Source: Paenibacillus sp. HB172176 (GTDB taxonomy: Bacteria > Bacillota > Bacilli > Paenibacillales > Paenibacillaceae). Taken from it: a stretch of 64,000 nucleotides of DNA. The notes under the pieces are model-generated. The model was not told where the DNA came from. It made no database searches and was given only the letters and a program-made list of their open reading frames with translations. Below are positions 1 to 8,079 of this stretch, one piece after another. Within the stretch, counting starts at the first letter, position 1. Each line of letters starts with the position of its first letter. Made by a program: the position numbers and the translations under genes. The stretch covers positions 62,001-126,000 of the forward strand of contig NZ_JAATHD010000009.1 of NCBI RefSeq assembly GCF_011947265.1, in the 5' to 3' direction.

Positions 1-208
1 TCCAATCGAGCCGATTGACGGAGATGGATCCGCTGTCAGGCCGATAGACGCCCGCAATCATTTTCAGAATCGTGCTCTTGCCTGCCCCGTTCCCGCCCAG
101 AAGCGCTACAATCTCCCCTTGCTCGACTTGAAAATCAAGCCCGTCAATAACAACCTGCTTCTTCATGACCTTCCCGACCTTCTCCAGCTTAAGACAGGGC
201 TCAGACAT
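1..208 (-). CDS. nosF: NosF-type ABC transporter ATP-binding protein (N-terminal part)
   Basis: The first 69 residues of an ABC ATPase are visible; the rest lies beyond the left edge. The Walker A motif GGNGAGKST stands at about residues 38-46, preceded by the usual strand ending in IVALLG. The ATG at 208 overlaps the stop of the NosY-like permease by 8 bases (ATGTCTGA), so the two are translationally coupled. In nos clusters NosF pairs with NosY in a transporter thought to supply sulfur for the CuZ centre of nitrous oxide reductase. The assignment relies on the neighbouring nosD, nosL and nosY, because the visible part would fit many ABC ATPases. Confidence 0.85.
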   Translation of the reverse strand, partial: MSEPCLKLEKVGKVMKKQVVIDGLDFQVEQGEIVALLGGNGAGKSTILKMIAGVYRPDSGSISVNRLDW

Positions 209-1025
209 GGGATCTCCTCCTTCTTTGCCAGATGAGCAGCGACAGGAGATACAGTGCGCCGATCCATACGATTGACACCAGGAAATAACCCCAGACGCCG
301 CCAGGCTGCTTGATCCAATTCACCCATTCATAATATTCAGGCCCCAGAATCGAGCCTCCTCCGAGCTTAATCACCGTGAACAATCTGGCGAGCTCGGCCG
401 GATTGACGAAGACCAGCGCGGAAATCGCCGGTTTGATCGCATAATAGGGCAAGAAGCCCAGCGCCGCAATCAAGAGCGGCGGCCAGCCGATAATCGCGAA
501 GAACCAAATCGCCACATCGATGGTGAGCGCCTGCCAACGGTTTCTCGCCAACGTCCCGACCAGCATCGCAATCGCCAGGAAGAAGAGAACGATGCTGCAA
601 GAGAAGAACAGCAGCACCATATACGTATGAAAGTCAAAGCCCGCGCTTGCGAGCCAGCCAGCCGCTCCTGTTATGCCGAAGCCCAGCGTTACAATAACGA
701 GCAGCACAATGGCAACGCCCGCATATTTTCCCGCGAGAAAAGCTGGCGTACTAAGCGGATAAGTCGACAACAGCGCCCAGCTTCCCTCTTCCTTCTCTGC
801 CGTCAGGGAGAAGGAGCCCAGCAATAGCGTCATGAGCGGCAGCAAGTACAGAATCAGATTGAGCATGGTGCCTGTCATCCCGGAGTAGCCCTCCGTGTAG
901 CCTTGCGCTTGAATAAGCAGCAAGCACAGCATGAATAAAGCAAAAAGGGCCATGAAGGAATAGGCCCATGGATTGCGAAATCCGACTTTCAACTCGCGAT
1001 TGGCGATATGGTAAATTTGTCTCAC
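201..1025 (-). CDS. nosY: NosY-type ABC transporter permease
   Basis: A 274-residue integral membrane protein with about six hydrophobic helices, matching the ABC-2 type NosY subunit in length and position. It starts with GTG, and its GTGA overlaps the nosL stop codon. The conserved ABC-2 stretch with sequence SFSLTAEKEEGSW lies after the second helix (about residues 71-83), and the protein ends in a basic tail, WQRRRRSHV. With NosF and the periplasmic-type protein NosD it forms the NosDFY complex of nitrous oxide reductase maturation. In this Gram-positive setting NosD would act on the outer face of the membrane. A generic ABC-2 exporter is possible, but the gene order argues for NosY. Confidence 0.85.
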   Translation of the reverse strand: MRQIYHIANRELKVGFRNPWAYSFMALFALFMLCLLLIQAQGYTEGYSGMTGTMLNLILYLLPLMTLLLGSFSLTAEKEEGSWALLSTYPLSTPAFLAGKYAGVAIVLLVIVTLGFGITGAAGWLASAGFDFHTYMVLLFFSCSIVLFFLAIAMLVGTLARNRWQALTIDVAIWFFAIIGWPPLLIAALGFLPYYAIKPAISALVFVNPAELARLFTVIKLGGGSILGPEYYEWVNWIKQPGGVWGYFLVSIVWIGALYLLSLLIWQRRRRSHV

Positions 1026-1615
1026 GACTGAGCTTCCCCGTTATTCATGTCTCCCATTTTGTCCATCTCTCCCGTGGACTTGTCTCCCATGTCATGCATT
1101 TCTTCATTATGCTTCTCCATCGTCTCCATATCCATCATATCCCGATTCACATCCCAGCTATGCTTCGCAAGATCATCGGCAGACATAACAACGCCCTTTC
1201 CTTGCTCGCTGACGTAAGCCTTCGCCGACTCTTCATTCGCGAAAGAGATTACACCGTAAGCCATCGGCGTCTTGAAATCCGCATCATACGCATAATAAGA
1301 GGTTTCATATTTGACCCAGCTATTCGTATTATGATCTCTGACAAACTCCGCCCCGATATTCTCGTTCCCGTTCTCCACCGTCCATTCATGCATGCAGCCG
1401 ATATCGTCGAACTTCAGAGATTGGCCGTCCTTCGTAATAATTTGAGTCGCATAAGCGTCGTCCTTCACGGACATATTGCATTTCACGCAAATATCCGTTG
1501 CCTCATTGATTTCCTCCGGCTTGTATTCCTTCTCTCCGCAGGCAGCCGTCAACACGGCAATCAGAACAATCAACGACAATACCGCGCTTAACTTCATTAC
1601 ATATCCTCTTCTCAT
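1022..1615 (-). CDS. nosL: NosL-family copper-binding lipoprotein with Met/His-rich tail
   Basis: A 197-residue lipoprotein. The lipobox LTAAC is at the end of a short hydrophobic signal, and the NosL copper-site motif CVKCNM is about residues 43-48. NosL is a membrane-anchored copper chaperone for nitrous oxide reductase. The last 40 residues are rich in Met, His and Asp (MMDMETMEKHNEEMHDMG), longer than I would expect of the family core and suggestive of extra copper or silver binding. The ATG at 1615 overlaps the nosD stop (ATGA). A second ATG at 1597 gives a more typical lipoprotein signal and has GAGGAT upstream, so the true start may be there. Confidence 0.88.
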   Translation of the reverse strand: MRRGYVMKLSAVLSLIVLIAVLTAACGEKEYKPEEINEATDICVKCNMSVKDDAYATQIITKDGQSLKFDDIGCMHEWTVENGNENIGAEFVRDHNTNSWVKYETSYYAYDADFKTPMAYGVISFANEESAKAYVSEQGKGVVMSADDLAKHSWDVNRDMMDMETMEKHNEEMHDMGDKSTGEMDKMGDMNNGEAQS

Positions 1616-2961
1616 CTTCTTCTTACCCCCATGATTATCAAATATATGGCGGCTATCAACAGCATGCCGCCGGCCAAACCTGTCTTCTTCAAAGAATTCT
1701 GCATCGCATTCACGGAGCCGTCTCCAGGCTTCATCAAAGGATGCTGGTCGCGAGGCCAGCTCTCGCTCCCCGAACGGTACAAATTCTCAAGGAACATCAT
1801 GCCGGGAGATTGGAAGAACAGCTGAAAGCCCGGTTTCTGCTTGATTAACGTCTGGAAAAATGGATTAATGGCATAGCTGATATCGCTGCTGCCATCCCCA
1901 TCCGTATCTATGCCGCTGAACGTATCCCAGTAATTTCTATCAAGAATATTATTTGCGCTGTTCCTTGCCTCCGCGTTGGCCACATTGCCGATGAAGCGAT
2001 TCGCTTTCACCGTATTGTCCTCCGCATTCAACATCTGGATCCCGATGAAATTGCTCAAGATCTCATTATTCGCAATCTCGTTCTCCGACGACTCCTCCAC
2101 GTATACGCCAACACGATTGCCTTCCACCTGATTGCTTTCAATGAGAGAATGATGGGCGTCGAACAGCAGAATGCCTTGCGAGTTAACGTTCTCGCTCTGC
2201 TTGGTGAATGTATTATGGGATACCTCAACATTCTGCACGCCCATAATCATCGCGCCCGTTACGTTGCGTGTTCCGATATTATCGCGTATGAGTATGTTCT
2301 TCGTGTACATGCAATGCACGCCGTAGCGAAGCTCCTCGAAGCGATTCTCGAGAACCTGGTTGTCATCGCTGTTCTCCAGATAAATTCCGTCATGCATGCC
2401 CGTAATGATGTTGTCGATAAGCAGATTGCCGTCTGATTCATAGAGGTCAATGCCGTTGCCCTTCTGGAATATCTCTGGCTCTCGGCCTCCAACAAGACCG
2501 ATCCATTCAATTCGGGTATGGCTAATCTTCGCCTCATTCGCGGAGCGCAGCTGAATGCCGAATGAGCCTGTAAGAATCGTTACATTCTCAAGCTTCGCAT
2601 AATCGCCTTCGACCATAAGCGTAGGCTGCTCCTTCACCGTACCGTCCTCGATGCGAAGGCCGCTGATCGACACATGATCGGCCTTGATCGTAAGAGCTGT
2701 CTCGACCAAGCCCTCCTCAATCCGAAGCACAGCCCCTTCCTCCGCAGCTATGGTCAGCGGCTTGTCGATTACGACAGCCCCGGAGTAAGAGCCTGCAGGA
2801 AGTCTCAAGATATCGCCGGCCTTCGTCTCGTTAATCATCTCTTGAAGCGAGTTTTGCAAAGCTGCTGCTTCTGCGCTAATCGCCGGCAATAAGCTTATGG
2901 CAGCCGATATGCCCAGGATCATGAAGCTTTCCAGCCATTTCCTCCTATACCCGATCAACAT
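1612..2961 (-). CDS. nosD: NosD-type secreted right-handed beta-helix protein
   Basis: A 449-residue protein with an N-terminal signal (cleavage probably after SAEAAA), then serial parallel beta-helix coils carrying repeated N-x-I/V patterns such as NILIRDN, NVEVSHN and ENEIANNEI. After these comes the NosD-typical segment NYWDTFSGIDTDGDGSSDISY (about residues 348-368). A C-terminal transmembrane helix (GGMLLIAAIYLIIMG) ends in a basic tail, so the protein is anchored outside the membrane. It is the carrier partner of NosF/NosY in CuZ assembly. One base (TGAcATG) separates it from the upstream lipoprotein gene, so the cluster is one operon. Confidence 0.9.
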   Translation of the reverse strand: MLIGYRRKWLESFMILGISAAISLLPAISAEAAALQNSLQEMINETKAGDILRLPAGSYSGAVVIDKPLTIAAEEGAVLRIEEGLVETALTIKADHVSISGLRIEDGTVKEQPTLMVEGDYAKLENVTILTGSFGIQLRSANEAKISHTRIEWIGLVGGREPEIFQKGNGIDLYESDGNLLIDNIITGMHDGIYLENSDDNQVLENRFEELRYGVHCMYTKNILIRDNIGTRNVTGAMIMGVQNVEVSHNTFTKQSENVNSQGILLFDAHHSLIESNQVEGNRVGVYVEESSENEIANNEILSNFIGIQMLNAEDNTVKANRFIGNVANAEARNSANNILDRNYWDTFSGIDTDGDGSSDISYAINPFFQTLIKQKPGFQLFFQSPGMMFLENLYRSGSESWPRDQHPLMKPGDGSVNAMQNSLKKTGLAGGMLLIAAIYLIIMGVRRR

Positions 2962-2962
2962 G

Positions 2963-3343
2963 TCATTGAACCTCTAGCTGCTGCTTCTTCGTGACATGAA
3001 GATCATCGGCGTAGAGGTGGAAGAAGAGCTCATAGCTTCCCGCTTCCGCAAAGGTGTAATCCGCTGCGAAGGTGTTCGTTCCCACCATCTTGGCCTGAAC
3101 ATAATGAGGTTTGTCATTGACCCGAACCTCGATCGATACGCTTGATGTCGATTTCTTAAGCTCAATTCCCGAATATTCCACCTTCAATCTGGTGGGAGAA
3201 CCCGCCGCTGGCGGCGAAGGATTCGTTGTTAGAGCAGCCTGGATATCGGCCGGATCTGCCGCTGGCGGAGCCGTCTCCGAACACGCCGACAAGATCAGCA
3301 TCATACAGCTTGCCAATAGAACCCCTATCATTATTCTCTTCAA
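2963..3343 (-). CDS. YtkA-like lipoprotein heading the nos cluster
   Basis: A 126-residue lipoprotein with lipobox LSAC about residues 18-21, a Pro/Ala-rich linker and one beta-sandwich domain whose pattern (VNDKPHYVQAKM, FAEAGSYELFFHLYAD) resembles YtkA/FixH-like domains. Translation probably begins at TTG, which has GAGGGTG five bases upstream. It is the first gene of the cluster as seen here. YtkA-type proteins occur in copper and cytochrome-oxidase settings, so a copper-delivery role is an inference from context. The 3344-3477 interval should hold the promoter, but I could not identify one with confidence. Confidence 0.75.
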   Translation of the reverse strand: MKRIMIGVLLASCMMLILSACSETAPPAADPADIQAALTTNPSPPAAGSPTRLKVEYSGIELKKSTSSVSIEVRVNDKPHYVQAKMVGTNTFAADYTFAEAGSYELFFHLYADDLHVTKKQQLEVQ

Positions 3344-3477
3344 TCGCTCACCCTCTCGCCTGTTTGGTCAACAACCATGTTAGCATAATCATTTCATATG
3401 CCAATGACTCGAATGGGCTATATCTGTGAACAATTAACATCTCTTTGCCAATCATGGCTGCTTACGCGGCAAAGAAG

Positions 3478-3524
3478 GAAAAAGCCATTCCCGCTGCGAA
3501 TCGTCGCAAGCAGAAATGGCTTTC
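3478..3524 (-). terminator. Rho-independent terminator of opuA
   Basis: A long hairpin pairs AAAGCCATTCCCGC-type sequence with GC-AGAAATGGCTTT. It sits just after the opuAC stop and is followed on the minus strand by a T-rich run. It separates opuA from the nos cluster. Confidence 0.8.
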
Positions 3525-3536
3525 TTCTATATCATT

Positions 3537-4418
3537 TTATTCCGCGATCCACTCGTCAACCTTGTTCGCATTCGCTTCGACCCATTTCTTGGCGGCTTCC
3601 TCTTCGCTCATGCCGCCGGAGATGTCCACCATAACGGCAGCCATTTCATCCGGAGTCCAGTTGAATTTGTCGAGGAAGTTATACGCATCAGGCATATCCT
3701 CCTTCAAGCCTTTGCGAACAAGCGTATGAATTTGCTCCGCTCCGCCGTACACATTTTTCGGATCCTCCAGATACTTCAGATCCATATCCGCGAACATCCA
3801 GTGCGGCGTCCAGCCTGTTACGACGACAGGCTCTTTCGCTGCATATTTATCCTTCAGCACCTTCGTCATCGCTGCGGAAGAGCTTTCTTGAAGCGTCCAA
3901 TCCTTAAGCGCGTAAGCGTCGATCGCCGTTTCCGTTGTCGTCATAATGCCGGCTCCAGGCTCGATGCCCGTAATCGTATGATCCAACGCTTTGGCCGCAT
4001 CGGCGTTGTTCAAATCTTCAATCGACGTAATATCCATATAAGACGGAACGACCAAGCCTACCTTCGTGCCGTCCAGATTGACACCCAGATCCTCGACTTT
4101 ATCCTTAATCGGATTATAATACAGCTCGCCGTGCGTGCTTGGCAGCCATGCCGCTACCATGCCGTCCGCGCTTCCGTCGGCAATAGCGGAATACATCGGG
4201 CCCGCATCGAGCTGCACCATCTCCACGTCGTAGCCCAGCTTGCTCTCCAGCACTTCCTTAACGACGTTCGTAGACGCAATCTCCGAATCCCACGCCACGT
4301 AGGCAAGCTTGATCTTCTTATCCTTGTCTCCGCCTCCCTTATTGTTCGAGGAACAGCCGGACAGCGCAAGCGCGCCCATCATCAATACAGCAAGCATTAC
4401 AACCATCATTTTTTTCAA
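3537..4418 (-). CDS. opuAC: Glycine betaine ABC transporter substrate-binding lipoprotein
   Basis: A 293-residue lipoprotein with lipobox LSGC about residues 19-22, then a full OpuAC/ProX-type domain: KLAYVAWDSE near the N-terminus, DGMVAAWLP, and the aromatic GWTPHWMFADMDLKYLEDP region typical of betaine cages. It captures glycine betaine or related compatible solutes outside the membrane for the OpuAA/OpuAB importer. The likely start is TTG (TTGAAAAAAATG), with GGGAG seven bases upstream. It is the last gene of opuAA-AB-AC and lies 154 bp from opuAB, a gap that carries a small 21-bp repeat. Exact ligand specificity cannot be read from the sequence. Confidence 0.92.
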   Translation of the reverse strand: MKKMMVVMLAVLMMGALALSGCSSNNKGGGDKDKKIKLAYVAWDSEIASTNVVKEVLESKLGYDVEMVQLDAGPMYSAIADGSADGMVAAWLPSTHGELYYNPIKDKVEDLGVNLDGTKVGLVVPSYMDITSIEDLNNADAAKALDHTITGIEPGAGIMTTTETAIDAYALKDWTLQESSSAAMTKVLKDKYAAKEPVVVTGWTPHWMFADMDLKYLEDPKNVYGGAEQIHTLVRKGLKEDMPDAYNFLDKFNWTPDEMAAVMVDISGGMSEEEAAKKWVEANANKVDEWIAE

Positions 4419-4527
4419 AAGAATAACTCCCTTTCAAGTGCTTTTTGTCAAAAACGCATCATAGCGGTTCATTTCTGCTATCTCTTGCTTTGCTTACGCT
4501 TGCTCTGCGTTTTCCTTGCGTTTCTTG

Positions 4528-4590
4528 CCCTTACTTCTTCGTTCCCTACCCTTACTTGTTCATTTCGTGCCCTTACTTCTTCTTCACAAG
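4528..4590 (-). repeat. 21-bp tandem repeat over the opuAB 3' end
   Basis: Three copies beginning CCCTTACTT (plus strand) start at 4528, 4549 and 4570, exactly 21 bp apart. The rightmost covers the last codons and stop of opuAB, so the Lys-Lys-stop context is repeated twice downstream. This looks like a local slippage duplication. Confidence 0.7.
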
Positions 4591-5400
4591 GCCCTGCGTC
4601 ATCCGATCCAGCATAATCGCAAGAATAACAACTGCCAGGCCTGCTTCAAAGCCAACGCCAATCTTCACTTGCGTAACCGCCTTGTACACAACGGCTCCGA
4701 CTCCTCCCGCTCCAATCATCGCCGCGATAACGACCATAGAAAGCGACAGCATGATCGTCTGGTTCACGCCCGCCATAATCGTCGGCGTTGCGATCGGAAG
4801 CTGCAACTGGAACAGCTTCTGCATCGGCGTGGAGCCGAATGCCTCCGCCGCCTCGACCAGATCGGCCGGCACCTGGCGAATACCCAGATTCGTCAGACGA
4901 ATCGTTGGCGGTATCGCGAAGATAACCGAAGCGAACACGCCTGGCACAACGCCAATAGAGAAGAACGCGATCGCAGGCAGCAGATACACGAACGCGGGCA
5001 TCGTCTGCATGAAATCGAGGAGCGGCGTCAGCAGCTTCTGCATTCGTTCATTCCAGGCGCACAGAATGCCCAGAGGAACACCCAGCACAATCGAGATGAC
5101 CGAGGAGGTCAGAACGAGAGCAAGCGTATCCATCGTCTGCTCCCATAACTCGAGATTGTCGATAAGGAGCAAGCCAATTAAAGTAAAGGCGGCAATTTTT
5201 GTACGGCCAATCAGGAACGCAAGTGCCGTCAGCACGAGAATCATGACAATGGGCGGCAAATAATTAAAGCCCGCTGCCATGCCGTCTACTATGTGGCCGA
5301 TGACGAACTTGATTGCGTCGAAAAATGGCGATAGATGATCCTCCAGCCATCCCTCGATATTCTCGACCCACTCATCTATCGGAATTTTGGCGATATTCAT
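4573..5400 (-). CDS. opuAB: Glycine betaine ABC transporter permease
   Basis: A 275-residue permease of the ProW/OpuAB type with a hydrophilic N-terminal segment, about six to seven helices and the BPD/MetI loop EAAEAFGSTPMQKLFQLQLPIATP (about residues 185-208). The motif LGVPLGILCAWN precedes the core. It forms the translocation pore for betaine with the OpuAA ATPase. Its ATG overlaps the opuAA stop by four bases (ATGA), so the two are coupled. Length and topology match the Bacillus protein. Confidence 0.92.
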   Translation of the reverse strand: MNIAKIPIDEWVENIEGWLEDHLSPFFDAIKFVIGHIVDGMAAGFNYLPPIVMILVLTALAFLIGRTKIAAFTLIGLLLIDNLELWEQTMDTLALVLTSSVISIVLGVPLGILCAWNERMQKLLTPLLDFMQTMPAFVYLLPAIAFFSIGVVPGVFASVIFAIPPTIRLTNLGIRQVPADLVEAAEAFGSTPMQKLFQLQLPIATPTIMAGVNQTIMLSLSMVVIAAMIGAGGVGAVVYKAVTQVKIGVGFEAGLAVVILAIMLDRMTQGLVKKK

Positions 5401-6593
5401 CGTGCTTCACCCGCTTCCTCCGACGAATTACCGCTGAGCGCGGCAAGCACGGCTCCGCGAATAATGATGCCAAGCAGCCGACCATTGTCGATGACGGCTA
5501 CCGGGATTTTCGCATTGCTGATAGTTTCGAACAAATCGGTGACAAGCACGTCTGGCGCGACCGTCTGCACATCACGAACGATAATTTCCTCAAGCGACTG
5601 CCCGGATTTGATCGCTGCCGCCGAATCCTCCGCCGTCACGACGCCAATCAGCTTTCTGGCTTTGTCGACGACATAGAGATTCGAAATGCCTCTCTCCTTC
5701 ATGAGCTGAAGAGCTACCCGCGGTCCGCGATCCATCGTAATCGTCTCCGCGCGAATCATGACATTGGCAGCGGTAAGAACCTTGGATAGATCTACATCCT
5801 CCACAAACCGCTCAACATAAGCATTTGCCGGATTGGTCATAATCTCCTCGGGCGTGCCAATCTGCACGACCGAGCCGTCCTTCATGAGAGCGATGCGATC
5901 GCCGATTCGCAGCGCTTCGTCCAGATCATGCGTAATGAAGACGATCGTCTTCTTCATCGTTGATTGCAGCTCCAGCAGCTCGTCCTGCATATCCTTGCGG
6001 ATAAGCGGATCAAGCGCGCTGAACGCTTCGTCCATCAGCAGTATATCAGGATCATTCGCAAGCCCGCGGGCCAATCCGACTCGCTGCTGCATGCCGCCGC
6101 TCAACTCATCGGGCTTGCGATCCTCAAGGCCTGCAAGACCAACAAGCTTCAAGGTATCGCGAGCCTTCTGCCGTCGTTCTGCCTTGTCAACGCCTTGAAT
6201 CTCCAGCCCATATTCCACATTTTTCAGAATGGTCCAATGCGGGAACAACGCGAACTTCTGGAACACCATGCTGATCTTCTTGCGTCTGACCTGACGCAGC
6301 TGCTCCGGATTCAGCTTCACCACATCTTCTCCGCCAATGAGCACCTGTCCGGCGGTAGGCTCGATCAACCGATTAAGCAAACGCACCAGAGTCGACTTTC
6401 CGCTTCCGGACAAACCCATGATCACGAAGATTTCTCCAGGCTCAATCGCGAAGCTTACACGGTTCACTCCGACAATCAGCTTGGTTTCTTTGTTGATTTT
6501 TTCTTTCGACCACCCTTTTTCCAATAACGCGAAAGCTCGTTTGGGATCATTGCCGAACACTTTCGTTAACGACTTCACTTCAATAATCGCCAT
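5397..6593 (-). CDS. opuAA: Glycine betaine ABC transporter ATP-binding protein with CBS pair
   Basis: A 398-residue ABC ATPase. Walker A is GLSGSGKST (about residues 60-68), the signature is LSGGMQQRVGLARGLA, and Walker B is ILLMDEAFSALDP. The C-terminal 120 residues carry two CBS motifs (MKERGISNLYVVDKARKLIGVV and AKIPVAVIDNGRLLGII), which in OpuA-type systems respond to ionic strength or c-di-AMP. It energises betaine import during osmotic stress. The start has AAGGAGAGG upstream and heads the leftward operon, divergent from a GbsR-type gene. Confidence 0.94.
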   Translation of the reverse strand: MAIIEVKSLTKVFGNDPKRAFALLEKGWSKEKINKETKLIVGVNRVSFAIEPGEIFVIMGLSGSGKSTLVRLLNRLIEPTAGQVLIGGEDVVKLNPEQLRQVRRKKISMVFQKFALFPHWTILKNVEYGLEIQGVDKAERRQKARDTLKLVGLAGLEDRKPDELSGGMQQRVGLARGLANDPDILLMDEAFSALDPLIRKDMQDELLELQSTMKKTIVFITHDLDEALRIGDRIALMKDGSVVQIGTPEEIMTNPANAYVERFVEDVDLSKVLTAANVMIRAETITMDRGPRVALQLMKERGISNLYVVDKARKLIGVVTAEDSAAAIKSGQSLEEIIVRDVQTVAPDVLVTDLFETISNAKIPVAVIDNGRLLGIIIRGAVLAALSGNSSEEAGEAR

Positions 6594-6652
6594 CCATGCC
6601 TCTCCTTTTCAATGCTTGCTGCTCCGGCCTATGCGCCTTACTCGCAAGAACA

Positions 6653-6682
6653 AGTGTAAGCTTCATTCTCAAATATGGTCAA
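6653..6682 (-). promoter_or_regulatory. Candidate sigma-A promoter of opuA
   Basis: On the minus strand a TTGACC -35 box (6682-6677) and a TACACT -10 box (6658-6653) are 18 bp apart, giving a leader of about 50 bases before opuAA. The intergenic DNA between opuA and the regulator also contains CGTACGTAC and GTATAAAC-type partial palindromes (about 6695-6725) that could be an operator. This was read by eye only. Confidence 0.5.
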
Positions 6683-6779
6683 AGTTCATATAGCCTTGTA
6701 TCGTACGTACAGTTTATACTTTACGTTCTTTTCATACAGAATACTTTGTTTTACTCCCATATCCATTATTACTGGCTCC

Positions 6780-6808
6780 TTTACTTCTGTATCGCTATTT
6801 TCTACAAT
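6780..6808 (+). promoter_or_regulatory. Candidate sigma-A promoter of the GbsR-type gene
   Basis: A TTTACT -35 box and a TACAAT -10 box are separated by exactly 17 bp, about 45 bp before the regulator start codon. Confidence 0.55.
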
Positions 6809-6855
6809 GGGAGAAAGGATTATCCAAGACGCATGTTTCTTTAAGGAGTGAAGAG

Positions 6856-7425
6856 ATGACCGCCTTCGATGGTTTAACTGATGCGCAAATCAAAATAATC
6901 GAGAAATCACGCAGACGCGTCATGGACTCGATCGGCAACAATATGGATCTCTACGGCGTGACCTTGTCGGTCGGCCATTTGTACGGAAATATCTATTTCA
7001 ATGATGGACCCGTTACCTTGGATGAGATGGGCAAGGAGATGGGCATGAGCAAAACCAGCATTAGCACCGGCATGAGGACGCTTATGGATTTGAAGATGAT
7101 CGGGAAAACGTGGGAGAAGGGCTCTCGCAAGGATCTCTATGAGGCTGAGCCGGATTGGCATCAAAATTTCGTGGATTTCTTCTCTGTGAAATGGCGCAAA
7201 TCGGTCGAAATGAACGTCAGCTCGCTTCGCAAATCGCTCTCGGAGCTTGAGGCGCTGCGTAACGAGGAGCCGGGCAACGAGCAGCTTGCCGCCCAGACCG
7301 ACTTTCACATCGACAAGATGAATCAGGCGCTGCGCTATTACAAATGGTTGCATCGCTTCATCGATGCGCTGGAGAGCGGAACGATCTTCGATCTGGTGCC
7401 GAAGGAGCAGGAGCAGGAAGAGTAG
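6856..7425 (+). CDS. GbsR/MarR-type regulator of osmoprotectant uptake
   Basis: A 189-residue protein of the GbsR class: the N-terminal segment RRVMDSIGNNMDLYGVTLSVGHLYGNIYF is followed by a winged helix (TLDEMGKEMGMSKTSISTGMRTLMDLKMI) and a helical C-terminus. GbsR proteins are choline- or betaine-responsive repressors of compatible-solute genes. AAGGAG lies eight bases before the ATG. Divergence from opuAA makes it the probable repressor of that operon (inference). Its stop is closely followed by a palindromic repeat array. Confidence 0.88.
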   Translation: MTAFDGLTDAQIKIIEKSRRRVMDSIGNNMDLYGVTLSVGHLYGNIYFNDGPVTLDEMGKEMGMSKTSISTGMRTLMDLKMIGKTWEKGSRKDLYEAEPDWHQNFVDFFSVKWRKSVEMNVSSLRKSLSELEALRNEEPGNEQLAAQTDFHIDKMNQALRYYKWLHRFIDALESGTIFDLVPKEQEQEE

Positions 7426-7458
7426 GAGCCCTGTAGGCGAGCCTGGTTTCGGCGCTCC

Positions 7459-7987
7459 TAGTCGGCTTTTCCGACTTGTAGACCGACGCAAGCCTGGTTT
7501 CGACGCTCCTAGTCGGTTTTTTCGACTTGCAGACCGATGCGAGCATGGTTTCGGCGCTCCAAGTCGGTTTTTTCGACTTGCAGAGCAACGTGAGCCTGGG
7601 CTCGATGCTCTAAGTCGATTTTTTCGACTTGCAGAGCAACTCGAACCCGCTTTCGACGCTCTAAGTCGATTTTTTCGACTTGCGGACCGATGCGAGCATG
7701 GTTTCGGCGCTCCAAGTCGGTTTTTTCGACTTGCAGAGCAACGTGAGCCTGGGCTCGATGCTCTAAGTCGATTTTTTCGACTTGCAGAGCAACTCGAACC
7801 CGCTTTCGACGCTCTAAGTCGATTTTTTCGACTTGCGGACCGATGCGAGCATGGTTTCGGCGCTCCAAGTCGGTTTTTTCGACTTGCAGAGCAACGTGAG
7901 CCTGGGCTCGACGCTCCAAGTCGGTTTTTTCGACTTGCAGAGCAACTCGAACCCGCTTTCGACGCTCTAAGTCAATTTTTTCGACTT
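7459..7987. repeat. 51-bp-period array of 11 palindromic cores (array 1)
   Basis: Eleven cores of the form AAGTCGATTTTTTCGACTT start at 7459, 7510, 7561, 7612, 7663, 7714, 7765, 7816, 7867, 7918 and 7969, exactly 51 bp apart. Most have 6-7 bp arms around a T-rich centre; the first two and the last are slightly degenerate. The 32-bp linkers come in three types that recur in order, so there is a 153-bp super-repeat. Because 51 is a multiple of three, both strands stay open with 17-residue peptide repeats, but none has a credible start signal and I do not call a gene. Confidence 0.9.
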
Positions 7988-8024
7988 GCGGACCGATGCG
8001 AATCCGATTTGCCTTTTCAAGTTG

Positions 8025-8070
8025 AGAAGGACCTCATCACCGTCGAAACTGACGGCTACGAGGTCCTTCT
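8025..8070. terminator. Strong hairpin, possible terminator
   Basis: An 11-bp stem AGAAGGACCTC/GAGGTCCTTCT encloses a second stem CCGTC/GACGG. It lies between the convergent regulator and mannosidase genes. The T-run is weak on both sides, so the terminator role is tentative. Confidence 0.5.
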
Positions 8071-8079
8071 GCATACTAT

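Noticed and set aside
968-1591. 207-codon plus-strand frame antisense to nosL
   Set aside because: Its His/Ile/Arg-rich composition is the complement of the nosL Met/His/Asp codons; nosL has lipobox and copper motifs.
3425-3441. Possible Fnr box (TGTGAACAATTAACA) upstream of the nos cluster
   Set aside because: Only one half-site matches; the other lacks TCACA.
3516-4616. 366-codon plus-strand frame
   Set aside because: It is antisense to opuAC and runs through its terminator.
7459-7987. Possible CRISPR array
   Set aside because: The spacers are themselves repeated in a fixed three-type order, the cores are short palindromes and no cas gene is nearby.
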